15,021 nucleotides of DNA, from positions 1 to 15,021 of the forward strand of contig JAJZHS010000007.1 in assembly GCA_021798395.1 (NCBI GenBank), written 5' to 3'. Position numbers and translations under genes: made by a program. The notes beneath the pieces were generated by a model that did no database searches, had not been told where the DNA came from, and saw only the letters and a list, made by a program, of their open reading frames with translations. The stretch is from Pseudomonadota bacterium (lineage in GTDB: Bacteria; Pseudomonadota; Gammaproteobacteria; Burkholderiales; Burkholderiaceae_C). Positions 1 through 7,795 of this stretch are shown piece after piece (within the stretch, counting starts at the first letter, position 1; each line of letters starts with the position of its first letter).

Positions 1-680
1 AGGCGGGCGGCAAGTTCGTGCTGGCCGCGCGCTTCGAGTAGGGCGCGGGCCTGGCCCAGGTTCGGCGGGCGGTGCTGCCGGTCGTGCGCGTCGGTGGCCA
101 GCGCGAACACCCGGTCCTCGGCCAGCCAGGTCTCGGCCGCGGCCTGCGCCGCGGCGCCGAACTGGCCGAGCAGCGAGCCTGCGGTGACCTGCAGCAGGCA
201 GCCCATGTCGAGATAAGGCCGGATGCGGGCGACGTCGCGCATCAGTTCGCGGTTGCGCTCGGGGTGCGCGATCAGCGGACGCACCTTCTGCGCGATCAGC
301 CAGCGCACGAAGCGTTCGGAGCCGACCGGGATTCCGCCGTGCGGAAACTCGAGCAGCACCACGCGGTAGCCGCCGAGGCTGCCGAGAAACGGGATCTGGT
401 CGCGCTCGAGCATCTCGACCATGTCGGGACCGATGCGCACCTCGCCTGCGGCGCGCAGCTGCAAGGCGATTCCGGCGCGCTGCAGCGCGTCGGCGAAACG
501 CGCTGCGGCCTCGTGCACCGAAGCGCGGTCGTTGGCGTAGCGCTCGAGGTGCACGTGCGGCGTGACCACGCTGAGCTCGATGCCGTCGGCCACCGCCAGC
601 CGCGCGAGCGCCAGGGCGTCTTCGAGGTCGACGGCACCGTCGTCGATTCCGGGCAGCAGGTGCGAATGCAGGTCGATCAT
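1..680 (-). CDS. CpsB/CapC-type PHP-fold protein-tyrosine phosphatase (C-terminus cut by window edge)
   Basis: Metal-dependent phosphotyrosine phosphatase of the CpsB/YwqE type, which removes phosphate from the tyrosine tail of the polysaccharide co-polymerase kinase in the cytoplasm. The frame is open from the ATG at 680 to the left edge, about 226 residues, so roughly the last 20-30 residues of a ~245-residue protein are missing. PHP metal-binding motifs are visible: HSHLLPGIDDG at residues 5-15 (H5, H7), TPHVH at 40-44, GEVRIGPDM at 79-87, then IAHPERN and a C-terminal ATDAHD. The start is supported by a strong GGAGG 9 bases upstream and by the family's usual N-terminus (MIDLHSH). It lies 37 bases downstream of the kinase gene, its expected substrate. 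CpsB phosphatases are best known from Gram-positive capsule loci; Gram-negative clusters more often carry an unrelated low-molecular-weight Wzb, so this pairing is worth noting. Assignment is confident from the motifs. Confidence 0.93.
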   Translation of the reverse strand, partial: MIDLHSHLLPGIDDGAVDLEDALALARLAVADGIELSVVTPHVHLERYANDRASVHEAAARFADALQRAGIALQLRAAGEVRIGPDMVEMLERDQIPFLGSLGGYRVVLLEFPHGGIPVGSERFVRWLIAQKVRPLIAHPERNRELMRDVARIRPYLDMGCLLQVTAGSLLGQFGAAAQAAAETWLAEDRVFALATDAHDRQHRPPNLGQARALLEARGQHELAAR

Positions 681-717
681 CGTGGCGGCCCTCCGGCGAC
701 GGCGAGCCCGCTTGGGG

Positions 718-2922
718 TCAGCTGGATTCCTTCGTGCTGTAGTAACCCGCGGCGTCCTTGCCGTACGCGCCGTACCCCGAGTAGTCGCCGTAATGCGACT
801 CGGCCTTCTTGAAGTCGAGCTGGTTGAGCACCACGCCGAACAGCGTGGCCTTGGCGTTTTGCAGCGCGCGCAAGCAGCGCTGCGCGACCTGGTACGGAGT
901 CGAATTGGCCTTCATGACGAAAATCACGCCGGTGGCGAGCGTCGACAAGATGATCGCATCGCTGACCAAATGCACCGGCGGCGAATCGATGATCACCAGG
1001 TCGTAGTCGCGCGCCAGCGCGGCCACCGTCTCCTGGAAACGCTGCGACAGCATCAGTTCGAGCGGATTCGGCGGCACTGCGCCCGCGGTGATGACCTGCA
1101 GCGCCGAATCCGGCAGGCTGCGCACGCAGTCCTTCACCTCGGCCTCGCCGGAAGCCAGCGCCGACAGCCCGACGAGATCGTCATCGAGACCAAGCTCCCT
1201 GGACAGGCGCGGCTTGCGCATGTCGGCGTCGATCAGCAGCACGCGCTTCGTCTGCGCGTGCGCCAGCGCCAAATTGGCGGCGAACGTGGTCTTCCCCTCG
1301 CCGGGCAGCGACGACGTGATGACCAGCACCTTGTGCGGCTGGTCGATCGCCGACAGCAGCACCCCGGTGCGCGCAGTGCGGATCGCCTCGGCGAACTGGG
1401 AGCGGGGGTCGGCGAGGTAGCGGCGGCCGATGTGGTCGTGGTCCTTCAGCAGCGGCAACGTGGTCAGGATCGGCTGGCCCAGGCGCAGGCCGACTTCCTC
1501 GGTGCTGCGCACGGTGGTGTCGAGACGCTCGAACAGCAGCGCGACGGCGATTCCGAACAGCAGACCCAGGCAGAGCGCGACCGTCACGATCTGCGTCTTG
1601 TTGGGGCGCACGGGGACCTGCGGCGTGACCGCGGCGTCGACGACGCTGGCGATCGGCTTGGTCAGGTCGTCGGCCGCGCTGGTTTCCTTGAACCGCTTGA
1701 GGAACAGGTCGTAGACCTGCTGGTTGGTCTCGACGTCGCGCTGCAGATCGGCGAGGGTGAACTGCTTCTCGTTGGCCTGCCGGATGCTTCCCTTGACTTC
1801 GGCCACGGCACCCGACAGAGCCTGCACGTTCGACCGCGCCGCGTTGTAAGTGTGCTCGATGCTCGCGACGACGATCGCGACCTGGTGCCTCAAGTTATCC
1901 TTGGCCTGCTGCAATTCGGCCTTGGCCTGGATCATGGTGATGAACTTCGGCCCATACCGTTTCGACAGCTCGGTCACTTTTTGTTGCTTTTGCGCAACAA
2001 CCTGCTCGAGCTCGGACACGACCGGGTCGCGCATCACCATCGGCAGCGAGTCGACCGACGTGCCGTTGCGCTGCGCTTCCTGGATCTGCCGGTACGCGCT
2101 GTCGGCCTGTGCCAGGCTCATGCGCGCCGTGACCAGGTTGGTGACCAACCCTTCCAGCTGGCTGCCCGATCCGCTGACGGCGTTGCCGTTGACTTCGATG
2201 ATGTTCTCTTTGTTGCGGTAATTCTGCAGGCGCTGCTCGGACGCCTCAAGCTTGGCTTTCAGGCCGGTCAGGTGGTCGTTCAGCCACTGGTTCGCCTGCT
2301 GCGTCATCCTGAACTTGTTGTCCATGTCATTGTGGATGTACTGCTCGGCGTACGTGTTGGCGATCAGCGCCGCCATGCGCGGATCGGCCGATTCGTAGCT
2401 GACCTCGATCAGGTCGCTCAGGCGCACCGGGGCCACCGCGACGTGGCTCATGACCATACCGACCGCGGCATCGAAGCGGCCGCCCTGGCCCGGCGGCTTG
2501 GCCAGCCCGAGCGCGACCTTCAGCTTGTCGCGCCAGGTCTGGTGCAGGCGCGGGTCGAATTCGGGGTTGGTGTCGAGGTGGAGCTTGCGCACGACCCGAG
2601 CGGCGATGGTGCGCGAGCGCAGGATGTAGGACTGCGTCTGCACCTGTTCGCTGGTCTGCGCCAGGCTCGAATAGACCTGCTCGATCGACAGCACCTTGGA
2701 CGCGTTGTCCTCGAGCTTGAGCAAAGCCGTGGCGCGGTAGATCGGGGTCATCATGTACGCCATGACCGCCGCCAGCACACCGATTGAAATCGCCAAGCCG
2801 ACGATCGTCAGCTTGTGCTTGAGCAAGGTGCGCCAGAACGTGACCAGTTCCAAAGTCTCGACCTGCAATTGGCGCGCCCCCAGGATGCTGGGGTGCTCGG
2901 GCTTCAGCGCTGCGTCACTCAT
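718..2922 (-). CDS. Wzc-like polysaccharide co-polymerase / BY-type tyrosine autokinase
   Basis: Inner-membrane chain-length regulator fused to a cytoplasmic bacterial tyrosine kinase, 734 residues, the usual length for Gram-negative Wzc/GumC-kinase proteins. Order of parts: Wzz domain (about 22-115) with a first membrane helix near 38-58; a long periplasmic coiled-coil region (about 210-410) ending in a GNVR-type segment (388-412); a second helix near 444-463; then the kinase. Kinase motifs are complete: E512-x2-R515-x2-R518 (oligomer interface), Walker A SSLPGEGKTT (537-546), Walker A' VLLIDADMR (561-569), and Walker B LVIID (642-646). The C-terminal tail carries six tyrosines (711, 714, 717, 720, 727, 728), the expected autophosphorylation cluster. 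Its ATG overlaps the stop of the upstream OPX gene by one base (TGATG), so translation is coupled. Autophosphorylation and dephosphorylation by the adjacent CpsB-type enzyme are known for the family and inferred here. Confidence 0.96.
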   Translation of the reverse strand: MSDAALKPEHPSILGARQLQVETLELVTFWRTLLKHKLTIVGLAISIGVLAAVMAYMMTPIYRATALLKLEDNASKVLSIEQVYSSLAQTSEQVQTQSYILRSRTIAARVVRKLHLDTNPEFDPRLHQTWRDKLKVALGLAKPPGQGGRFDAAVGMVMSHVAVAPVRLSDLIEVSYESADPRMAALIANTYAEQYIHNDMDNKFRMTQQANQWLNDHLTGLKAKLEASEQRLQNYRNKENIIEVNGNAVSGSGSQLEGLVTNLVTARMSLAQADSAYRQIQEAQRNGTSVDSLPMVMRDPVVSELEQVVAQKQQKVTELSKRYGPKFITMIQAKAELQQAKDNLRHQVAIVVASIEHTYNAARSNVQALSGAVAEVKGSIRQANEKQFTLADLQRDVETNQQVYDLFLKRFKETSAADDLTKPIASVVDAAVTPQVPVRPNKTQIVTVALCLGLLFGIAVALLFERLDTTVRSTEEVGLRLGQPILTTLPLLKDHDHIGRRYLADPRSQFAEAIRTARTGVLLSAIDQPHKVLVITSSLPGEGKTTFAANLALAHAQTKRVLLIDADMRKPRLSRELGLDDDLVGLSALASGEAEVKDCVRSLPDSALQVITAGAVPPNPLELMLSQRFQETVAALARDYDLVIIDSPPVHLVSDAIILSTLATGVIFVMKANSTPYQVAQRCLRALQNAKATLFGVVLNQLDFKKAESHYGDYSGYGAYGKDAAGYYSTKESS

Positions 2923-3557
2923 CAGAAAAAGCTTTCCTCGACAGTCAGCGTGTCGCCCGGCAGCACACTGCCGCCAAGGCCGATCTTGTGCGCCGTCTCC
3001 CTGGGAGACGTCTCGCGGACGATGTAGATCTTGTTCTGGTCGGCGCGCTCGGTGAAACCTCCGGCCAGGGTCACGGCCTTGCGCACGTTGAGCCCGGGCT
3101 GGAACGGATACGCGCCGGGCTTCTTGACTTCGCCGTAGATGAAGAAGGGACGGTACTGGTCAATGACGACCGAAACCCGCGGATTGATCAGGTAGCCTTG
3201 TTTCAATCCGCGCTCGATCGCCGTCTCGAGCTGGCTTGGCGTCAGGCCGACGGCGTCGACATTGCCGAACGGATAGGCGATGGTTCCGCCTTCGGACAAC
3301 TGGATCTTCGATCGGGTGAGTTCGGGCTCGCCGTAGACGTAGATGTCGATCACGTCGCCGGGGCCAAGCTTGTACGAATTCTTGTCGGCCCAGGCGCGGC
3401 GACGGGCCTGCCCCGAGCCGACCACCACGGCGTTCGGCGCCGACGCCGGCGCCGACGCGGTCGTCACCGGCTGCGCGCGCGCGCCCGCCTGCACGCCACC
3501 CAGCAGCAGCAGCCCCAGCAGCAGCCCCCGCAGCCAGTGTCCGCGATTGCGCATCAT
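2922..3557 (-). CDS. Short Wza-like polysaccharide export (OPX) protein, single SLBB domain
   Basis: Periplasmic/outer-membrane-associated polysaccharide export protein of 211 residues. A signal peptide spans about 1-28 (basic start, leucine-rich core, cleavage near ARA-Q). The poly_export domain runs about 62-137, opening with SYKLGPGDVIDIYVYGEPEL, and one SLBB domain follows at about 137-205 (FIYGEVKKPGAYPF, then TLAGGFTERAD). It is much shorter than E. coli Wza (379 residues). There is no cysteine anywhere, so no lipoprotein anchor, and no C-terminal helix that could form an outer-membrane pore. An open frame continues upstream to 3872, but that part is a shadow of the neighbouring gene. 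I choose the ATG at 3557 because AAGGGG lies 7 bases before it and the signal peptide begins there; the next codon is also ATG. The beta-barrel gene ends 17 bases upstream and the kinase gene overlaps downstream. It probably needs a separate outer-membrane channel. Confidence 0.94.
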   Translation of the reverse strand: MMRNRGHWLRGLLLGLLLLGGVQAGARAQPVTTASAPASAPNAVVVGSGQARRRAWADKNSYKLGPGDVIDIYVYGEPELTRSKIQLSEGGTIAYPFGNVDAVGLTPSQLETAIERGLKQGYLINPRVSVVIDQYRPFFIYGEVKKPGAYPFQPGLNVRKAVTLAGGFTERADQNKIYIVRETSPRETAHKIGLGGSVLPGDTLTVEESFF

Positions 3558-3574
3558 GTGAACGCCCCTTGAAA

Positions 3575-4831
3575 TCAGAGCTGAATCCCCAGGCTGAGCA
3601 GTGTGAGGGCTTCGTGGAAGCTGAATCCCGCCGTGTTCGACGAACGGTCGAGCAGGATTTCCTGCAGTCCGAAGTGGTAGATGTCCTGGTGCCCGAACGC
3701 ATACTCGGCCTTCAGCGACACGCCGCGGCGGTCGTCGACGCGCCCCGAGCCGAGGAACTGGTCGCGGTAATCGAGCAGGCCGGCGGTCGACGTGATGCGG
3801 TGCGGCCAGTGCTGGACCCAGCTCAGCGCCGCGCCCTGGGTGACGATGTAGCTGTTCACCACGTTCGCCCATTCGGCGTAGTCACGCGAGCCTTCGAGCT
3901 TGAACTCGGAATAGATCCGCGGCTTGTAGGTGATCGCGGCGTCCCACGCCAGCCCGCTGTTGCCGCCGCCGCCGTTGCTCGAACTCTCGTGCATCATGCC
4001 GATCTTCGCCATGCCGGAGGTCTTCGCGGTCGCATCCCATTGCAGACCGACGGTGGCGCGCTCCTGGGTCCCGTTGGACGCGCCGAAATTCGGATAGCGG
4101 TCGCTCTCGGTGGCCAACTCGAAGATGGCGTGGGTTTTCGGATGCAGCTTCAGGAAGAAGCGGCCGACCAGCCTCGCCTCGTCGATGTTGTACGGCTGCA
4201 TGATCGCGTCGCTGTACCGCTGCTGCTTGTAGTCGCCTTCGAATTCGAGCTGCCCCTCGCTGCGCGGCGTTCCGTAATGCACGACGGCTTGCAGGGTCGG
4301 GCTGGTCCAGCGCTCGATGGCGTTGGTCGCGACATAGGAATTGGCCGCGTCGTGGCCGATCGCGTACTGCAGCTTGAACGACGTGCGCAGGCGCGGGGTC
4401 CAGGCTTTCGCGCCGTCGACCCCGAAGGCCGAATCGTTGTAGTCGTAGTTGTTCGCGCTGGTGTACTTCGCGTAGCTTCCCTTGTAATACGCGTCGTAAT
4501 GCTCGGTCGCGTTCAAGGTGCGGCTCAGGATCAGTTGCGGCTGGATCAGCGTGACGTTCGAGCTGAGCTTGCCTGGCCCGCTCGACAGATTCACGTTGCT
4601 GTCGTGCCCGTACGACACGGTGACGCCTGGATGCAGGCGCGCCGCACCGAGAACGATCCCGGTCCCGGTCACCGCGCCGGTGGTCGGGATGTAGATGCTG
4701 GGCCCGGCGAACCCGCCCTGCGGCGTCTGGTAGCCCGACGCCGTGCCGAGCGACGGCACCAGAGATTCGGCGGCATGCGCGTATGACGCGCTCAGCGCCA
4801 GCCCGAGAAGAGCAAGCTTGAATGTCTTCAT
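3575..4831 (-). CDS. Outer-membrane beta-barrel protein of polysaccharide operon (BBP2/EpsL-like)
   Basis: Predicted outer-membrane beta-barrel of 418 residues. A signal peptide covers residues 1-20 with cleavage after AHA. The rest has the look of a barrel: many alternating polar/hydrophobic strands rich in Tyr, Phe, Ser, Asn and Gly, no long hydrophobic helices, and a first strand of the form HPGVTVSYGHDSNVNLS, typical of the BBP2_2 (PF10082) and EpsL-type proteins found in exopolysaccharide operons. It ends in GIQL, not the classical terminal Phe. The ATG at 4831 forms an ATGA overlap with the stop of the O-antigen ligase gene, which supports this start over a longer frame beginning at 4879. 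The gene sits directly before the short OPX gene, so its likely job is to supply the outer-membrane pore that protein lacks (inference). The family name rests on overall character, as I cannot run a profile search. Confidence 0.82.
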   Translation of the reverse strand: MKTFKLALLGLALSASYAHAAESLVPSLGTASGYQTPQGGFAGPSIYIPTTGAVTGTGIVLGAARLHPGVTVSYGHDSNVNLSSGPGKLSSNVTLIQPQLILSRTLNATEHYDAYYKGSYAKYTSANNYDYNDSAFGVDGAKAWTPRLRTSFKLQYAIGHDAANSYVATNAIERWTSPTLQAVVHYGTPRSEGQLEFEGDYKQQRYSDAIMQPYNIDEARLVGRFFLKLHPKTHAIFELATESDRYPNFGASNGTQERATVGLQWDATAKTSGMAKIGMMHESSSNGGGGNSGLAWDAAITYKPRIYSEFKLEGSRDYAEWANVVNSYIVTQGAALSWVQHWPHRITSTAGLLDYRDQFLGSGRVDDRRGVSLKAEYAFGHQDIYHFGLQEILLDRSSNTAGFSFHEALTLLSLGIQL

Positions 4832-6420
4832 ACGCCCACCACCCCGTGATCGTTGGCTCCGGCCGAATCGCGACCGCACATCATTTGCGCTTGATTATTG
4901 CAGAAGGAACGCTTGCGATCTTCCCCCGTTCTCGCCGCGCGCCGCTGCCGGCGGGCGTCGAGCCAATGCGGCAGCGCCAGAAGCCACAAAAACAGCATGG
5001 CATTGGTCGGATTCTGCAAATTGAAATCGACCGTGGCGTGAAGCAGCAATTCGGTCACCCCCATCACCGATGCGAACGCAAGACCGCGCTCGAAGCCGCT
5101 GGCATCGCGCGCCAGCAACAGCGACCAGCCGCGTCGCTGGCTCCAGAGCAGCAGCGCGACCAGCGGAATGACACCGATGATGCCATTTTCCACGAGGAAT
5201 TCAACGTAATCGTCGTGCGCGTGTTGGTAATATCCTGTAACGTTCGATGGCCGGTACGGCATGAAACCGAGGAAGAATGTCCCCCCCCCGGTACCGAACA
5301 GCGGGTGGTCGCGCAGCATGCCCAGCGCCGACATGCCCGGCGCGATGCGCTGGTCGACCGATTGCTCGCGATGCACCGGCCGCGCCGCACCGGGCGCCGC
5401 GGGCCGATTGCTCAAGTGCGTGCGTTCGATGCGCTGCATGACTTTGTCGATGCCGACGACATCGCCGACGATCGCCACGTCGATGACGAAAATGCTGATC
5501 ATCAACACGGCGACCGCCTTCGCCACCCGCGCCGCCGCCGCTCCCCGGCGGTGCAACGCGAACAGCAAGGCGCTGCCCACCAGCCACAACGCGACGAAAA
5601 ACGCGGCGTTGCCCATGCGCGAGCGGCTGATGATCAGGCCGACGACGAACAGGACGAGCAGCACGCGCAACGGCGCCTTGCTGCTGTTCAACAGCCGCAG
5701 CACGGCGAACAGCGCGCCGACCGCGCCGCCGCGCCGGTCGGCCACGGCGTCGCGGCCGAGCAGCGCGATCATCCAGCCGATCCCGAGGGCCAGCATCAGT
5801 TCCATGTATCCGGCGAACTGATTGTGGTAGACGAACGTCCCGGTGCCGTGCAATCCCTGGTACACGGTGACGAAGAACAGCATGTACGTCGACGCGGTCG
5901 CGTACAGCACGACCGCGGCGAGCGCCTCGGCGGCGCCGATCGCCAGCCAGCTCCAGACCAGCTTGGCAAGCCGCGGCCGATTGTCGAAACGGCGCAACAA
6001 CAACCACTGCACGAGAAGCAGCAGGACGGCCTTCGCCAGATAGCCCGAGGTGGCGTACGGATCGATCGACAGCGGAGCGAAACCGTCGTGCACGACCGGC
6101 AGTGCCGGCCCGGCGGTGCCGGCCAGCGCGTTGCGCAGGGCCAGCGGAAGCGGCACGAGCTGCAGCGCGACGAGCAATACCCAGGCCAGCATCAGCGCCA
6201 TGTGCGCGCGCAGGCCGCGCGGCACCCCACGCCACCAGCCGCGCCGCAGCGCCGCCTTGTCCGACCAGATTTCGGCCAGCGCGAGCGCCAGCACGCCCAC
6301 CAGCCACAGGTCGACCAGCCAGATCCGGTTGCTGGCCAGCGGCAACGGCATCAGCCACAGCAGTCCGACGAGCGCCGTGCCGCGCACGCCGATCGCGTTC
6401 GCGGCGCGTTCAGTACGCAT
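4828..6420 (-). CDS. O-antigen ligase / polymerase family integral membrane protein (Wzy_C-type)
   Basis: Polytopic inner-membrane protein of 530 residues with about 10-12 hydrophobic segments. Family marks are present: YHNQFAGYMELML (198-210), SRSRMG (265-270), a large periplasmic region from about 320, a glycine-rich FGTGGGTFF (375-383), and the core motif HAHDDYVEFLVENGIIG (400-416), in which H402 matches the conserved histidine of the PF04932 family. The family holds both WaaL ligases and Wzy polymerases, which cannot be separated by eye; as a second Wzy-like gene lies upstream, the role is open. A basic, non-hydrophobic tail of about 40 residues (490-530) follows the last helix. The start at 6420 overlaps the end of the phosphotransferase gene by 11 bases; the stop overlaps the next start (ATGA). 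Codons 378-380 form an uninterrupted run of nine Gs, so the gene may be prone to frameshifting. Confidence 0.9.
   Translation of the reverse strand: MRTERAANAIGVRGTALVGLLWLMPLPLASNRIWLVDLWLVGVLALALAEIWSDKAALRRGWWRGVPRGLRAHMALMLAWVLLVALQLVPLPLALRNALAGTAGPALPVVHDGFAPLSIDPYATSGYLAKAVLLLLVQWLLLRRFDNRPRLAKLVWSWLAIGAAEALAAVVLYATASTYMLFFVTVYQGLHGTGTFVYHNQFAGYMELMLALGIGWMIALLGRDAVADRRGGAVGALFAVLRLLNSSKAPLRVLLVLFVVGLIISRSRMGNAAFFVALWLVGSALLFALHRRGAAAARVAKAVAVLMISIFVIDVAIVGDVVGIDKVMQRIERTHLSNRPAAPGAARPVHREQSVDQRIAPGMSALGMLRDHPLFGTGGGTFFLGFMPYRPSNVTGYYQHAHDDYVEFLVENGIIGVIPLVALLLWSQRRGWSLLLARDASGFERGLAFASVMGVTELLLHATVDFNLQNPTNAMLFLWLLALPHWLDARRQRRAARTGEDRKRSFCNNQAQMMCGRDSAGANDHGVVGV
4894..4902 (-). promoter_or_regulatory. 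Weak extended -10-like element before the export module
   Basis: On the minus strand this reads TGCAATAAT, an extended -10 form with five of six bases of TATAAT, placed about 63 bases before the beta-barrel start codon and inside the 3' end of the ligase gene, where base composition drops. No -35 hexamer resembling TTGACA lies at the usual spacing. It could drive the export genes separately from the synthesis genes, but a single -10-like match is weak evidence. Confidence 0.18.
5281..5289 (-). repeat. Nine-base homopolymeric G tract in the ligase/polymerase gene
   Basis: A run of nine Cs on the given strand, read as nine Gs in the mRNA, encodes Gly378-Gly380 of the O-antigen ligase family protein, immediately before its catalytic motif. 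Loss of one G moves translation into a frame that stops at 5064; gain of one G gives a stop at 5201. Either event removes the conserved His402 region. Slippage at such tracts is known in contingency genes; here it is only a possibility. Such tracts are also sites of sequencing error. Confidence 0.9.
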
Positions 6421-7795
6421 TGCGGTCGTTGAATCCCTTGAGAACGGTCAGGGCGATGATGCGCAGGTCGAGCCAAATCGACCAGTTGCGCATGTAATAC
6501 AGATCGCACTCGACGCGCTTGCGCATTTTCTCGACGGTGTCGGTCTCGCCGCGCCAGCCGTTGATCTGCGCCCACCCGGTGATCCCCGGCTTGACCTTGT
6601 GGCGCAGCATATAGCCATGGATCAGCCTGCGGTACTGCTCGTTGTGCAGCACGGCATGCGGGCGCGGGCCGACGATCGACATGCGCCCCTGCAACACGTT
6701 GAAGAACTGGGGCAACTCGTCGAGCGAATGCGCGCGCAGGAACGCACCGAAACGCGTCACGCGCGCGTCGCCGCGGGTGGCCTGTTCGACGCGGTCGCCG
6801 TCCTCGACGACGGTCATGCTGCGGAATTTCCAGACTTCGACGATGTGGCCGTTGAGGCCGTAGCGGCGCTGGCGGAACAGCACCGGCCCCGGAGAGCTCC
6901 ATTTGACGCCGATGGCGATCAGCAGCATCAGCGGGCTGATCAGCGCCAGGATCAAGCTGCCGAGGACCAGGTCCTCGAGCCGCTTGAACGATCCGTCGAC
7001 GCCGAACAAAGGCGAGTCGTTGATGCTGATGATCGGATAGCCGGCGATGCTGCTCCACGTCGCCTGCATCATGTCGAATACGAAGGCGTCGGGGACGATG
7101 TAGACCGAAGCCGTGGTGTCGGCCAGTTCGTTGACCAGGTCGATGATGCGCTTTTGCGCGTGCAGCGGCAGGGTGATGAAAACGTCGTCGATGCGGCCGG
7201 CGCGCGCGTCGTCGAGCAGGGCAGCGGTACCGCCGAGAAGCGCCAGCGCACCGGGAACCAGACGCCCGGCCGCACGGTCGTCGTACACGCCGACGATGCG
7301 TGATTCCGGTGCGTCGGCCAGACGTTCGGCCAGGCGCAGCGCGTTGGTCCCGGCGCCGACGAAGACCTGCCTGCGCACGTGCATGCCATGGCGATTCGCG
7401 CGCCGCATGTGCGCGTGCAGGGCGACGCGCCACAGCGACATCGCGATCGGCGTCAACACGCCCCAGGCGCCGAGGAAGCGCCGGGAATAGATCGCCGACA
7501 CCTTGAACGCGAACGCCATCGCCAGCAGCGCCATCGACACCGCCGCCCACAGCAGCAGCAGGTGCGAGATTTCGGCGCGCAAAGCGCGCCAGCGGTTGCG
7601 ATACAGCGCGCTGACCTGAGCGAACAGTTCGAACAACAGCAGCGTCAGGGTCAGCAACAACAGGTAATAGCGGCTCACGTCCTGCCCGAGCAGCCGCGTC
7701 AGCGCGACGAAGCCGCCGAGCAGCAGCAAAAGATCGACCAGACGCAGCTGCAGCGCCGCCGTCGACGCATCGACCCGGGTGTCGCGCGGGGTCAT
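6410..7795 (-). CDS. Undecaprenyl-phosphate glucose/hexose-1-phosphate transferase (initiating transferase, WcaJ/GumD type)
   Basis: Integral membrane enzyme of 461 residues that transfers a hexose-1-phosphate, most often glucose, from UDP-sugar to undecaprenyl phosphate and so begins each repeat unit. The N-terminal half has about four membrane segments (roughly 17-36, 44-62, 77-98, 107-126) and a nucleotide-binding-like soluble domain (about 140-240). The catalytic bacterial sugar transferase domain follows a fifth hydrophobic segment (276-298), with KRLEDLVLGS (271-280), SPGPVLFRQRRYGLNG (301-316), VWKFRSM (321-327), SLDELPQFFNVLQG and SIVGPRP (357-379), and KPGITGWAQINGWRG (402-416). A longer open frame reaches 8836, but its first ~347 residues are a shadow of the upstream gene. 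The ATG at 7795 overlaps that gene's stop as ATGA. Strong homology marks; the exact sugar cannot be told from sequence. Confidence 0.95.
   Translation of the reverse strand: MTPRDTRVDASTAALQLRLVDLLLLLGGFVALTRLLGQDVSRYYLLLLTLTLLLFELFAQVSALYRNRWRALRAEISHLLLLWAAVSMALLAMAFAFKVSAIYSRRFLGAWGVLTPIAMSLWRVALHAHMRRANRHGMHVRRQVFVGAGTNALRLAERLADAPESRIVGVYDDRAAGRLVPGALALLGGTAALLDDARAGRIDDVFITLPLHAQKRIIDLVNELADTTASVYIVPDAFVFDMMQATWSSIAGYPIISINDSPLFGVDGSFKRLEDLVLGSLILALISPLMLLIAIGVKWSSPGPVLFRQRRYGLNGHIVEVWKFRSMTVVEDGDRVEQATRGDARVTRFGAFLRAHSLDELPQFFNVLQGRMSIVGPRPHAVLHNEQYRRLIHGYMLRHKVKPGITGWAQINGWRGETDTVEKMRKRVECDLYYMRNWSIWLDLRIIALTVLKGFNDRNAY

Noticed and set aside
562..2787. Long plus-strand ORF of 741 codons opposite the kinase gene
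   Set aside because: Its product is rich in Arg, Gln, His and Asp with no domain, and it is antisense to a well-supported gene; typical shadow frame in GC-rich DNA.
3495..3540. CAG/CTG-rich repeat in the OPX gene
   Set aside because: It encodes the leucine core of the signal peptide; codon bias explains it.
2922..3872. Apparent 316-residue OPX protein with an N-terminal extension
   Set aside because: The extension lies over the beta-barrel gene in another frame; the ribosome binding site and signal peptide fix the start at 3557.
4822..6432. Plus-strand ORF of 536 codons opposite the O-antigen ligase gene
   Set aside because: Low-complexity Arg/Gln/His-rich translation antisense to a membrane protein with clear family motifs.
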